From IMG/VR virus record IMGVR_UViG_3300042868_003621, positions 1-24,645 of that record: DNA of 24,645 nt. One strand, written 5' to 3'. The notes under the pieces were generated by a model. The model ran no database searches. It had not been told where the DNA came from and saw only the letters and a program-made list of their open reading frames with translations. This DNA is from a virus. How positions within the stretch are numbered: the first letter of the stretch is position 1; each line of letters starts with the position of its first letter. The translations under genes were made by a program, and so were the position numbers. Positions 8,110-13,182 of the stretch are shown here, in pieces.

Positions 8110-8972
8110 ACTGTCAGGTACCCCTCGCTAACTAGGAACGTGTTGTTTGGGTCTGCGGTTTTAATGTGCACGCAGGGTCTAATGTCCACACTGGTAACGT
8201 GGGTAACCCTGCGCATCTCCTCGTACTGAGGCCGACGCACCGGCATTTGGTCTTCGACCAGTTTTAGGTTTGTCCTGAACACCATGTGGTACTGGTGTTG
8301 GTGTTGTGCAATCTCTGTCCTGATACCAAGGGACTCTGTCAAATTGTGGATTGACCTGAACAGCCTCAGGTTTTTAATGTTGAACCTGAACTTGGCTGAG
8401 ACGCGGCTGTGGCACTTTGGCCTAGATGCACATACCCCTCGGAGTATAGCCAAGCGTTGCTCAAACGACGAGAACAGGTACTCTTCTGGAATGTGGTCTG
8501 GTATTTTGCCGTACGACTCGATCAGCTTGGATGTGACCTTTGTACGTTTGTCTCTGTGCGGGTCCCCTATCCACATCCCCATGTCGTAGGGGTGCAGGGG
8601 TAGCGGTTTGGCTGTGGGCCTGATCGGGTAGCACGTTGGCATCCTACACCACCCCGTCTCAACGGTTGATAGGTTCTGTGGTGCGTAGATAGGGAGAATG
8701 TAATCTTCTCGGGTTGGGACCTTGCGCCCCCACTTGGACAGTGTGAAGAATGCTTTACTGTCGTACACCGGAATGCCGGTGCGGCTATCCACCACCAACG
8801 TCAGGCCGTCCTTGGTCCAAATCTTATGACACACCACCGGCGTGTACTCTTGGACAGAAACAACCTTGACTGGCAGGCCCGTGTAATCAAAAACCTCATC
8901 CCCCGGTTTGATGAACCGCGCTAACTGCCATCCGGCAGTGGTGGGAATGGGGGTACGTGCGTCGATTCCCAT
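8100..8972 (-). CDS. Free-standing intein-derived Hint/LAGLIDADG-like protein upstream of terL
   Basis: This 290-aa protein reads like an intein without exteins. Residues 3-28 (IDARTPIPTTAGW, then KPGDEVF) match splicing block A, and the end FLVSEGYLTVCL matches blocks F-G. The middle resembles a degenerate two-motif LAGLIDADG homing endonuclease (YDMGMWIGDPH at 129-139 and QRLAILRGV at 172-180, followed by a LFRSIHNLTESLGI-type helix). The usual splicing residues are missing: Gly2 replaces the N-terminal nucleophile, VVDS replaces the block-B T-x-x-H, and the C-terminal His-Asn pair is absent. Protein splicing is therefore unlikely. It is the first gene of the minus operon and overlaps terL, with only a weak AGGG ribosome site. 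Its present function is unknown. Confidence 0.7.
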   Translation of the reverse strand: MGIDARTPIPTTAGWQLARFIKPGDEVFDYTGLPVKVVSVQEYTPVVCHKIWTKDGLTLVVDSRTGIPVYDSKAFFTLSKWGRKVPTREDYILPIYAPQNLSTVETGWCRMPTCYPIRPTAKPLPLHPYDMGMWIGDPHRDKRTKVTSKLIESYGKIPDHIPEEYLFSSFEQRLAILRGVCASRPKCHSRVSAKFRFNIKNLRLFRSIHNLTESLGIRTEIAQHQHQYHMVFRTNLKLVEDQMPVRRPQYEEMRRVTHVTSVDIRPCVHIKTADPNNTFLVSEGYLTVCL

Positions 8973-9053
8973 GTCTAACCCTAATTACCCATGTACTTGG
9001 CTGTTTGTGCCCTACTCCAGTGGGGGGAGTATGTTGGCCCAAAAGTGGTGTTT

Positions 9054-9189
<136 letters not shown>

Positions 9190-9387
9190 TTTTTAAAATT
9201 GAGTACCCATGACGTCACAAATAACCACGCTGACAGTAGGGTTGCTATACTCCCGGGGGTATATTGTAAAAAAATTTAGGGAAAGCACTTTTCGGCGGAT
9301 TTGTAAAAAACTTGCTGTCTGTAGGGGCCCCCCGCCCCGGTTACCCGATGGGACCCTAAATGGGGTGTCGCTAAAAAACAACGCCCC

Positions 9388-9670
9388 CTAGCAAGTATCA
9401 TGCCAACTTGGACAGCATACCCATACTGGTAGGGGTACCCTGCATACCCTACTGGGTATAGTACCCACTCAGCGCGATACCCTACTGGGTATAGTACCCA
9501 CTCAGCGCGATACCCTACCCAGTACAGTATGCAGGCCAAGCAGGCACGGATCTTGCTAGCCAAGCAAGAAGCATGCCAACGTGGACATGGCACCGATCTT
9601 GCTATTAGCAAGAAGCATGCCAAGGCACACTGGCACGTATGTTGCTATTAGCAAGAAGCATGCCAACGTG
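9388..9670. repeat. Cluster of tandem and nested inverted repeats
   Basis: Two repeat families lie together. First, a 33-bp unit beginning ATACCCTACTGGGTATAG occurs at 9444-9476 and 9477-9509, with an 11-bp partial third copy at 9510-9520. Each unit contains the self-complementary stretches TACCC/GGGTA and GGGTATAGTACCC. The block is bracketed by an inverted pair, CCTGCATAC (9439-9447) and GTATGCAGG (9527-9535). Second, a unit of about 43-46 bp with the hairpin CTTGCTATTAGCAAG followed by AAGCATGCCAA starts near 9552, 9598 and 9641, with a diverged half-copy (GCAAGTATCATGCCAA) at 9391. It could be a structured RNA, an origin or a repressor-binding array. Confidence 0.75.
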
Positions 9671-9689
9671 GCAAAGTGCATGAAACTTT

Positions 9690-9708
9690 AATGAGAATGA
9701 TTCGCATC
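9690..9708. promoter_or_regulatory. Fur-box-like operator
   Basis: AATGAGAATGATTCGCATC fits the 7-1-7 Fur site. On the opposite strand TGCGAAT-C-ATTCTCA matches 11 of the 14 half-site bases of TGATAAT-n-ATTATCA. It overlaps a possible -10 hexamer, TTTAAT, at 9687-9692, and lies about 155 bp upstream of the first early gene. Fur is the host iron-responsive repressor. Control of a phage early region by Fur would be unusual, so this is a sequence resemblance only. Confidence 0.4.
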
Positions 9709-9717
9709 TAGGATGCG
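9703..9717. repeat. Short inverted repeat beside the Fur-like site
   Basis: CGCATC and GATGCG flank TAG, making a 6-bp inverted repeat that shares bases with the Fur-box-like sequence. It may be a second operator half or a small hairpin. There is no further support. Confidence 0.45.
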
Positions 9718-9751
9718 CACGCGAGGCCTATGTGGTGGTCTAGCGTCTTAC

Positions 9752-9769
9752 TCTAGTTGGCCAACTAGA
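9752..9769. promoter_or_regulatory. 18-bp perfect palindrome, candidate operator
   Basis: TCTAGTTGGCCAACTAGA is a perfect 18-bp palindrome in the leader of the early region, followed by a smaller one (GAACTAGTAGTTC near 9778). Perfect dyads of this size in a control region usually bind a dimeric repressor or activator. No repressor gene is recognised in the window, so the binding protein is unknown. Confidence 0.5.
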
Positions 9770-9807
9770 TGTTGTTGAACTAGTAGTTCGTCAACTGCGG
9801 ATACCAA

Positions 9808-9836
9808 TTCACCCCCAATTGACCATAGTAGTATCA
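9808..9836 (+). promoter_or_regulatory. Cassette leader, copy 1
   Basis: First of eight near-identical 28-29 nt elements (core CCCCCAATTGACCATAGTA, then GTATCA). It lies 55 nt before the ATG at 9863. The others start at 10055, 10401, 11087, 11875, 12293, 13133 and 14397. No correctly spaced sigma-70 -35/-10 pair is present. The TTGACCATAGTAG part distantly resembles SP6/T7-type phage promoters. It may be a phage promoter, a recombination-prone cassette boundary, or an RNA leader element. Confidence 0.75.
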
Positions 9837-9862
9837 GCAACCAAACCCCCAAGGAGCACAGC

Positions 9863-10054
9863 ATGCGCAAGATAGCAAACACAATCAACACAGCAACAGG
9901 CCACGAGACACGCGTCTATAAAGACGTCGAATGGAATGAGTACCGCGTCAAGCACTATGTCAACGGCCAACACTTGGTCGAGGCAGACTACCACACAGAC
10001 GACAAAGAAGAGGCCCTGCACCATGGTGCTGTGTGGCCGTTCAAGCCAAACTGA
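9863..10054 (+). CDS. Hypothetical 63-aa protein, first early cassette gene
   Basis: A small soluble protein with AAGGAGCACAGC before its ATG. The segment DVEWNEYRVKHYVNG followed by EADYHTDDKEEA resembles short phage proteins that I have seen without a known function, with a likely two-strand beta hairpin followed by a helix. No catalytic or metal motif and no membrane segment are visible. It follows cassette leader 1 and its TGA is directly abutted by leader 2. Being first after the control region, it is probably among the earliest expressed genes, which is inference. Confidence 0.75.
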   Translation: MRKIANTINTATGHETRVYKDVEWNEYRVKHYVNGQHLVEADYHTDDKEEALHHGAVWPFKPN

Positions 10055-10083
10055 TTCACCCCCAATTGACCATAGTAATATCA
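10055..10083 (+). promoter_or_regulatory. Cassette leader, copy 2
   Basis: Begins at the first base after the TGA of the preceding gene and lies 48 nt before the ATG at 10103. It has GTAATATCA where most copies have GTAGTATCA. AAGGAG follows. Confidence 0.75.
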
Positions 10084-10102
10084 CCAACCAAAGGAGCATT
10101 CC

Positions 10103-10360
10103 ATGATCACACTATTCAAGACAACATACGTGCCTGCCACTGACACAGAGGCCTGCTATTTTTTAGTCCAACGCATGGACGATTGGAGCAAGCCAGTGCG
10201 TTACTCTTACGAGTACAGCGCCAAGAATGCCGCACGTGCCGCGGCCTACCTGTGCGCGTCTGACCGTTCACCCGATTGGGCTCCAAACGACGAAGACGGC
10301 CTAGAGTATGTGGGCGCAGAGAAAGACGGCCTCACCTGCTATTTTGCAGTGAGCAAATGA
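10103..10360 (+). CDS. Hypothetical 85-aa protein
   Basis: A soluble mixed alpha/beta protein of unknown function. It has an AAGGAG site 7 nt before the ATG and is the only gene of cassette 2. Visible features are SAKNAARAAAYLCASD (probable helix), followed by the acidic stretch WAPNDEDGLEYVG and an ending TCYFAVSK. No family is recognised. The stop codon is followed at once by the 61-bp duplicated hairpin-plus-leader segment. Confidence 0.7.
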   Translation: MITLFKTTYVPATDTEACYFLVQRMDDWSKPVRYSYEYSAKNAARAAAYLCASDRSPDWAPNDEDGLEYVGAEKDGLTCYFAVSK

Positions 10361-10420
10361 TTGATGCGTGATGGCCTGCGTGCAGGCCATTGCAGATCAA
10401 TTCACCCCCAATTGACCATA
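10360..10420 (+). repeat. 61-bp direct repeat, copy 1 (hairpin plus leader start)
   Basis: Bases 10360-10420 recur exactly at 11046-11106. The segment carries the hairpin ATGGCCTGCGTGCAGGCCAT (10371-10390, 9-bp arms), then the first 20 bases of the cassette leader. The hairpin follows the stop codon of the 85-aa gene and could terminate or pause transcription, although no T run follows. An exact duplicate suggests recent duplication or recombination between cassettes. Confidence 0.85.
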
Positions 10421-10429
10421 GTAGTATCA
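10401..10429 (+). promoter_or_regulatory. Cassette leader, copy 3
   Basis: Consensus-type copy, partly inside the 61-bp direct repeat and 49 nt before the ATG at 10450. AAAGGAGCAAACC follows as ribosome site. Confidence 0.75.
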
Positions 10430-10449
10430 CCAACCAAAAGGAGCAAACC

Positions 10450-10659
10450 ATGAAAAACCTTATCGCATTTTCTCAGCGCATGCGCGCAATAGCCCACTAC
10501 TACCCAACCGAGTATGAAGTGGCTATATGGAATCCAACAACGCGACAGTGGTCAGGCATTGCAGTAAATTGCGATACCTGCTACGAAAAAGAGTTGGCCG
10601 CGGCCGCACTGGCCGACGGTGGCCGCATTTCCCGTCGCAACGGTTTCTTTACAAACTAA
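10450..10659 (+). CDS. Hypothetical 69-aa protein
   Basis: A small soluble protein. The start is the ATG after AAGGAGCAAACC. A longer in-frame ORF would run back through the cassette leader and is rejected. The sequence contains NLIAFSQRMRAIAHYYPTEY, then EVAIWNPTTRQWSGIAVNCD and an Ala-rich helix. The strand-turn-strand around the Trp residues suggests a beta hairpin, but no family is recognised. The next gene follows 10 nt after its stop, so the two probably share one transcript from leader 3. Confidence 0.7.
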   Translation: MKNLIAFSQRMRAIAHYYPTEYEVAIWNPTTRQWSGIAVNCDTCYEKELAAAALADGGRISRRNGFFTN

Positions 10660-10669
10660 GGAGCACAGC

Positions 10670-11050
10670 ATGATTAAATTCAGCAAGACAGTGCCGGACG
10701 GCCGGCACGTTACAGAGGCGCGTGATTGCACAGTGCGCGCACTGGCCCACGTGGCCGACATACCCTACAGCGAGGCACACGCGACCATGGCCGCATTCGG
10801 CCGCAAGCCACGCAAAGGTGTGCCTCGCATGGACGTGATCAGGGCCTACGCAAGCAAGGGCCTGACATACATCAAGCGCAACGACAGGCCAACATTGGCC
10901 CAATTTATGCGCGAGGATGGCGCCAAGCATGAGCGCCTAGTGATCAACAAAACCGGCCACGTGTTTGCCCTGATCAACGGCACGCAGTTGGACATGGCCA
11001 AGTGCGGACCACGTACCCGAGTGCAAGGGTATTACGTACCCGCAAATTGA
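10670..11050 (+). CDS. Papain-like cysteine-protease-fold protein (putative)
   Basis: This 126-aa protein shows a pattern common to small phage proteins of papain-like fold. Residues 19-26 DCTVRALA carry the candidate nucleophile Cys20 at the start of a helix. TGHVFALINGTQLDM (96-110) supplies candidate His97 with a polar residue (Asn103 or Asp108) in the following strand. The GRKPRKGVPRMDVI segment lies between. If active it would cleave a peptide or isopeptide bond, but many such phage proteins have no known substrate. The ATG at 10670 follows AAGGAGCACAGC. The 5' extension overlapping the previous gene is rejected. It is the second gene of cassette 3. Confidence 0.5.
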   Translation: MIKFSKTVPDGRHVTEARDCTVRALAHVADIPYSEAHATMAAFGRKPRKGVPRMDVIRAYASKGLTYIKRNDRPTLAQFMREDGAKHERLVINKTGHVFALINGTQLDMAKCGPRTRVQGYYVPAN

Positions 11051-11106
11051 TGCGTGATGGCCTGCGTGCAGGCCATTGCAGATCAATTCACCCCCAATTG
11101 ACCATA
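11046..11106 (+). repeat. 61-bp direct repeat, copy 2
   Basis: Exact duplicate of 10360-10420, including the hairpin ATGGCCTGCGTGCAGGCCAT at 11057-11076 and the start of leader 4. It begins within the last codons of the papain-like gene, whose stop (TGA 11048-11050) is supplied by the repeat. This again places the repeat boundary at a gene end. Confidence 0.85.
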
Positions 11107-11115
11107 TCAGTATCA
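11087..11115 (+). promoter_or_regulatory. Cassette leader, copy 4
   Basis: Variant copy reading CATATCAGTATCA at its 3' end. It lies 44 nt before the ATG at 11131, followed by CAGGAGAAACC. Confidence 0.75.
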
Positions 11116-11130
11116 ACAGGAGAAACCACC

Positions 11131-11874
11131 ATGAAAAAACCCACTGGCTTTGTTATTTATCGCGGACCCTCTTTGCTCGACGGCACACCCATTGTGGCCA
11201 TTGCCCTGCTGGGCTCCAGTAACCGTAAGACAGGCAATATGGTGCAGACATACATTCTGCGCGACGACATGCGTCCGACCTTGGCAGTGCAGACAGGCGC
11301 AGACAGCGCGATCTGCGGTAACTGCAAGCACAGACCATCGCTTGGTGGCGCGTGCTACGTGGTCGTGGCCCAAGGTCCTACAGTGGTGTTCAAAACCATG
11401 CAGGCAGGCAAGTACCCTGACGCACTGCCTGAAGACGTCGGCACACTGGTGGCCGGTCGCATGGTGCGTCTTGGCACGTATGGAGACCCTGCCGCAGTGC
11501 CTGCCTACGTGTGGCAGGACCTTACAGCACAGGCCGCAGGCCGCACAGGTTACACCCACCAATGGGCAAACGAGGCCCTGCCGATGGACCATCGCGCAGA
11601 CATTGCCAAGTTGACAATGGCCAGTGCGGACACAGTGGAAGAGGCCCAACAGGCACGCGCAAACGGCCTGCGATATTTTCGCATTCGCTTGGCCACCGAG
11701 GCCCTGCAAGATCGCGAATTTATCTGCCCTGCCTCAGAAGAGGCCGGCAAGCGCAAACTGTGTGACACATGCGGAGCATGCAATGGCACGACCAAGAGCA
11801 CAGGCGCAAGCCCAGTGATCATTGTCCACGGCAACAAGGCCCGACGTTTCAGCGAACAGCGCGCAAGCGCTTAA
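11131..11874 (+). CDS. Conserved phage protein with two cysteine clusters (DUF7227-like, tentative)
   Basis: This 247-aa protein is the largest in the cassette region. Visible marks are KTGNMVQTYILR (33-44), a first Cys group ICGNCKHR...GGACYV (Cys62, 65, 75), the stretch VVAQGPTVVFKTMQAGKYP, and a C-terminal group CPASEEAGKRKLCDTCGACNG split over Cys199, 211, 214 and 217. The C-x2-C-x2-C arrangement suggests a zinc or iron-sulfur site. The combination matches a widespread uncharacterised phage family that I recall as DUF7227; the number should be verified. Start chosen at the ATG after CAGGAGAAACCACC; an upstream in-frame start would cross the leader. No activity can be assigned. Confidence 0.65.
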   Translation: MKKPTGFVIYRGPSLLDGTPIVAIALLGSSNRKTGNMVQTYILRDDMRPTLAVQTGADSAICGNCKHRPSLGGACYVVVAQGPTVVFKTMQAGKYPDALPEDVGTLVAGRMVRLGTYGDPAAVPAYVWQDLTAQAAGRTGYTHQWANEALPMDHRADIAKLTMASADTVEEAQQARANGLRYFRIRLATEALQDREFICPASEEAGKRKLCDTCGACNGTTKSTGASPVIIVHGNKARRFSEQRASA

Positions 11875-11903
11875 TTCACCCCCAATTGACCATAGTAGTA
11901 TCA
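11875..11903 (+). promoter_or_regulatory. Cassette leader, copy 5
   Basis: Starts at the base after the TAA of the preceding gene. It lies 42 nt before the ATG at 11917, with CAGGAGAAAACC between. Confidence 0.8.
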
Positions 11904-11916
11904 ACAGGAGAAAACC

Positions 11917-12105
11917 ATGAAGACAATCACAATCACAGAGAAACAGTGGCGCGACCTAAACGTCAACCTGCTGTATGAAATGGCAGACTATTTGCTGACA
12001 GAGCACAGCGAGGCCCTGACACGCGAAGAGAAGACCGACACGCGCAACACGCTAAACGACGCGTTGCACCAGTACAGAAAAATCAAGGAGGCATTCAAAG
12101 CATGA
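11917..12105 (+). CDS. Hypothetical 62-aa helical protein
   Basis: A small, charged and apparently all-helical protein (ITEKQWRDLNVNLLYEMADY, then REEKTDTRNTLNDALHQYRK). No metal, catalytic or membrane motif is visible, and no family is recognised. It is the first gene of cassette 5 and couples by ATGA to a 31-aa membrane peptide that begins before its stop codon. Confidence 0.7.
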   Translation: MKTITITEKQWRDLNVNLLYEMADYLLTEHSEALTREEKTDTRNTLNDALHQYRKIKEAFKA

Positions 12106-12197
12106 AGTACCTTAGAGAATTTATCGAGGCCCTGATACTGGCCGCCATCATTGGTGGCCCGTTTTTCTACTATTTACTGTACGTAATGAAACCATGA
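12102..12197 (+). CDS. 31-aa predicted membrane peptide
   Basis: An ORF begins at the ATG of an ATGA overlap with the previous gene and ends at TGA 12195-12197. One hydrophobic segment, about residues 9-29 (EALILAAIIGGPFFYYLLYV), would span the inner membrane, with charged residues before it and a short KP end. AAGGAGG lies upstream inside the previous gene. Small membrane peptides of this type in phages may act in lysis, superinfection exclusion or host takeover, but nothing here decides. It couples by ATGA to the next small gene. Confidence 0.6.
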   Translation: MKYLREFIEALILAAIIGGPFFYYLLYVMKP

Positions 12198-12292
12198 AAA
12201 ACTGGCCATTCCCCCCATTCCCAAACCCCAAAGACAAGGGCACCAAAGTGCCCCGATTCAACCCCGATAATTTCGAGGACGCGCCCTTTTAA
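12194..12292 (+). CDS. 32-aa proline-rich protein ending in an SSB-like C-terminal tail
   Basis: Starts by ATGA overlap with the membrane peptide; its TAA is abutted by leader 6. The protein has a Trp/Pro/Phe-rich start (MKNWPFPPFPNP), a basic middle (KDKGTKVPRF) and ends FEDAPF. An acidic residue followed by x-Pro-Phe at the very C-terminus is the hallmark of bacterial SSB, whose tip DDDIPF binds many repair and replication proteins. A second cassette protein ends EEFEDIPF. The tail could compete with or imitate SSB for host partners such as exonuclease I, RecO or PriA, which is inference. The protein is too short to be an SSB itself. Confidence 0.6.
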   Translation: MKNWPFPPFPNPKDKGTKVPRFNPDNFEDAPF

Positions 12293-12321
12293 TTAACCCC
12301 CAATTGACCATAGTAGTATCA
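12293..12321 (+). promoter_or_regulatory. Cassette leader, copy 6
   Basis: Starts directly after a TAA stop and reads TTAACC instead of TTCACC at its 5' end. It lies 47 nt before the ATG at 12340, with CAGGAGCACACC between. Confidence 0.8.
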
Positions 12322-12339
12322 ACAACACAGGAGCACACC

Positions 12340-12615
12340 ATGACACTGCAACCATACACAAGCCACGTCAATGGCTTTATCCACTACAAGCACATGGCCG
12401 AGACGGCCGCCAAGGCCGCAAACAGTGCCGCACATGGCGTGTGCGTTACTGTGGACTACTTCAACGGAGAATATAAGTTCGTCATTTGGACCTTGGCGCC
12501 CAAAGTGCGCGACGGCCTGATTAAGCACGAATTATTCGCAGAGACCACAAACCAAGAGCGCCTAAATGCGCACGTTATTGGTTTTGCCCAACAATACGAA
12601 AGACACTTACCATGA
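12340..12615 (+). CDS. Hypothetical 91-aa protein
   Basis: A soluble alpha/beta protein: an Ala-rich helix (HMAETAAKAANSAAHG), a strand pair (VCVTVDYFNGEYKFVIWTLA) and a C-terminal helix. No known family is recognised. The start follows CAGGAGCACACC; an in-frame ATG within the leader is rejected. It ends in an ATGA overlap with the next gene and is the first gene of cassette 6. Confidence 0.7.
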   Translation: MTLQPYTSHVNGFIHYKHMAETAAKAANSAAHGVCVTVDYFNGEYKFVIWTLAPKVRDGLIKHELFAETTNQERLNAHVIGFAQQYERHLP

Positions 12616-12806
12616 GAAAATTTCCACTGTACATCATTGACAGAGCAGGCCAGTTCACGACGCAAGAATTCCCATCGTACGAGGAGCAGTGCGCGGCCGC
12701 GGACAAGTGGGAGGCCGATGGCCACGAGACCTACTTTAACTACCTTAACGCGGTCCTGCGTTACGACCACTACAAACGATTCGACAAAGCACAAGGAGCA
12801 AAATAA
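12612..12806 (+). CDS. Hypothetical 64-aa protein
   Basis: A small acidic-to-neutral protein (KFPLYIIDRAGQFTTQEFPS, then YEEQCAAADKWEADGHETYF and a basic end). It is tightly coupled: ATGA overlap at its start, and a TAATG overlap at its end that shares one base with the next gene. AAGGAG near the end serves the next gene. No motif or family is recognised. Confidence 0.65.
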   Translation: MRKFPLYIIDRAGQFTTQEFPSYEEQCAAADKWEADGHETYFNYLNAVLRYDHYKRFDKAQGAK

Positions 12807-13132
12807 TGAACGCGCACCAATCAGCATACGAGCAGGGCAAGATGGACAAGTGGGACCGCATCACGCGCACCATGGACGAAGTGAGAGCACACCACGAGGC
12901 CGGCAAGTACGTGGTGATTTTCGAATCCCTGTCTTACTGCCCCTACACCGACGCGCCCATGGGCACCATGCCCCACGTGCTCAAGGCCTGCAAGACACGT
13001 AAAGAGGCCGAGGCACTGGTCAACGACTACTTTGAAGAGAATATCGACCACGACGTGTGGGACGTTTACATCTACCCAAAGTACAAAGCGCCTAAACAAT
13101 CAACAGAAGAATTTGAGGATATCCCTTTTTAA
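12806..13132 (+). CDS. 108-aa protein ending in an SSB-like tail (EEFEDIPF)
   Basis: The N-terminal part (about residues 1-95) is an unrecognised alpha/beta domain with an AYEQGKMDKWDRITRTMDEV helix, the strand YVVIFESLSYC and a KTRKEAEALVNDYFEEN helix. A charged linker (KYKAPKQST) then leads to the C-terminus EEFEDIPF, nearly the tip of E. coli SSB (DDDIPF). The codons differ from those of the FEDAPF tail at 12272-12289 (for example GAT versus GAC and CCT versus CCC), so protein-level constraint is plausible. The tail may recruit host SSB-binding proteins. The stop is abutted by leader 7. The start follows AAGGAGCAAA. Confidence 0.7.
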   Translation: MNAHQSAYEQGKMDKWDRITRTMDEVRAHHEAGKYVVIFESLSYCPYTDAPMGTMPHVLKACKTRKEAEALVNDYFEENIDHDVWDVYIYPKYKAPKQSTEEFEDIPF

Positions 13133-13160
13133 TTCACCCCCAATTGACCATAGTAGTACA
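13133..13160 (+). promoter_or_regulatory. Cassette leader, copy 7
   Basis: Starts directly after the TAA of the SSB-tailed gene. It is one base shorter at the 3' end (GTAGTACA) and lies 50 nt before the ATG at 13183, with AGGAGCAAACC between. Confidence 0.8.
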
Positions 13161-13182
13161 ACCAACCAAATAGGAGCAAACC

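Noticed and set aside
9209-9391. Plus-strand 60-codon frame in the control region
   Set aside because: No ribosome site; the product is Lys/Arg/Pro-rich with no family resemblance; flanking DNA is AT-rich and then C-rich intergenic sequence.
9276-9623. Minus-strand 115-codon frame whose 33-bp repeats translate to 11-residue repeats (VGYRAEWVLYP)
   Set aside because: It has no good ribosome site, runs through hairpin-rich DNA, and the 3-fold repeat length alone explains the open frame. Its Trp/Tyr/Pro composition is unlike neighbours.
9388-9670. tRNA or CRISPR array in the repeat cluster
   Set aside because: No T-arm, anticodon-arm or acceptor pairing is visible, and repeats have no regular unique spacers or nearby cas genes.
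9814-9836. Standard sigma-70 promoter inside the cassette leader (TTGACC as -35)
   Set aside because: The TAGTAT-like hexamer is only 4 nt from TTGACC; using TTCACC with a 17-nt spacer gives GTATCA, a poor -10. No classical promoter is supported.
11002-11130. Longer N-terminus for the Cys-cluster protein beginning at 11002
   Set aside because: It would translate through the end of the previous gene, the hairpin and the cassette leader; the ATG at 11131 has the ribosome site.
12456-12827. 123-codon minus-strand frame in the cassette region
   Set aside because: Fully antisense to three coupled plus genes with ribosome sites. It is a shadow of their codon bias.
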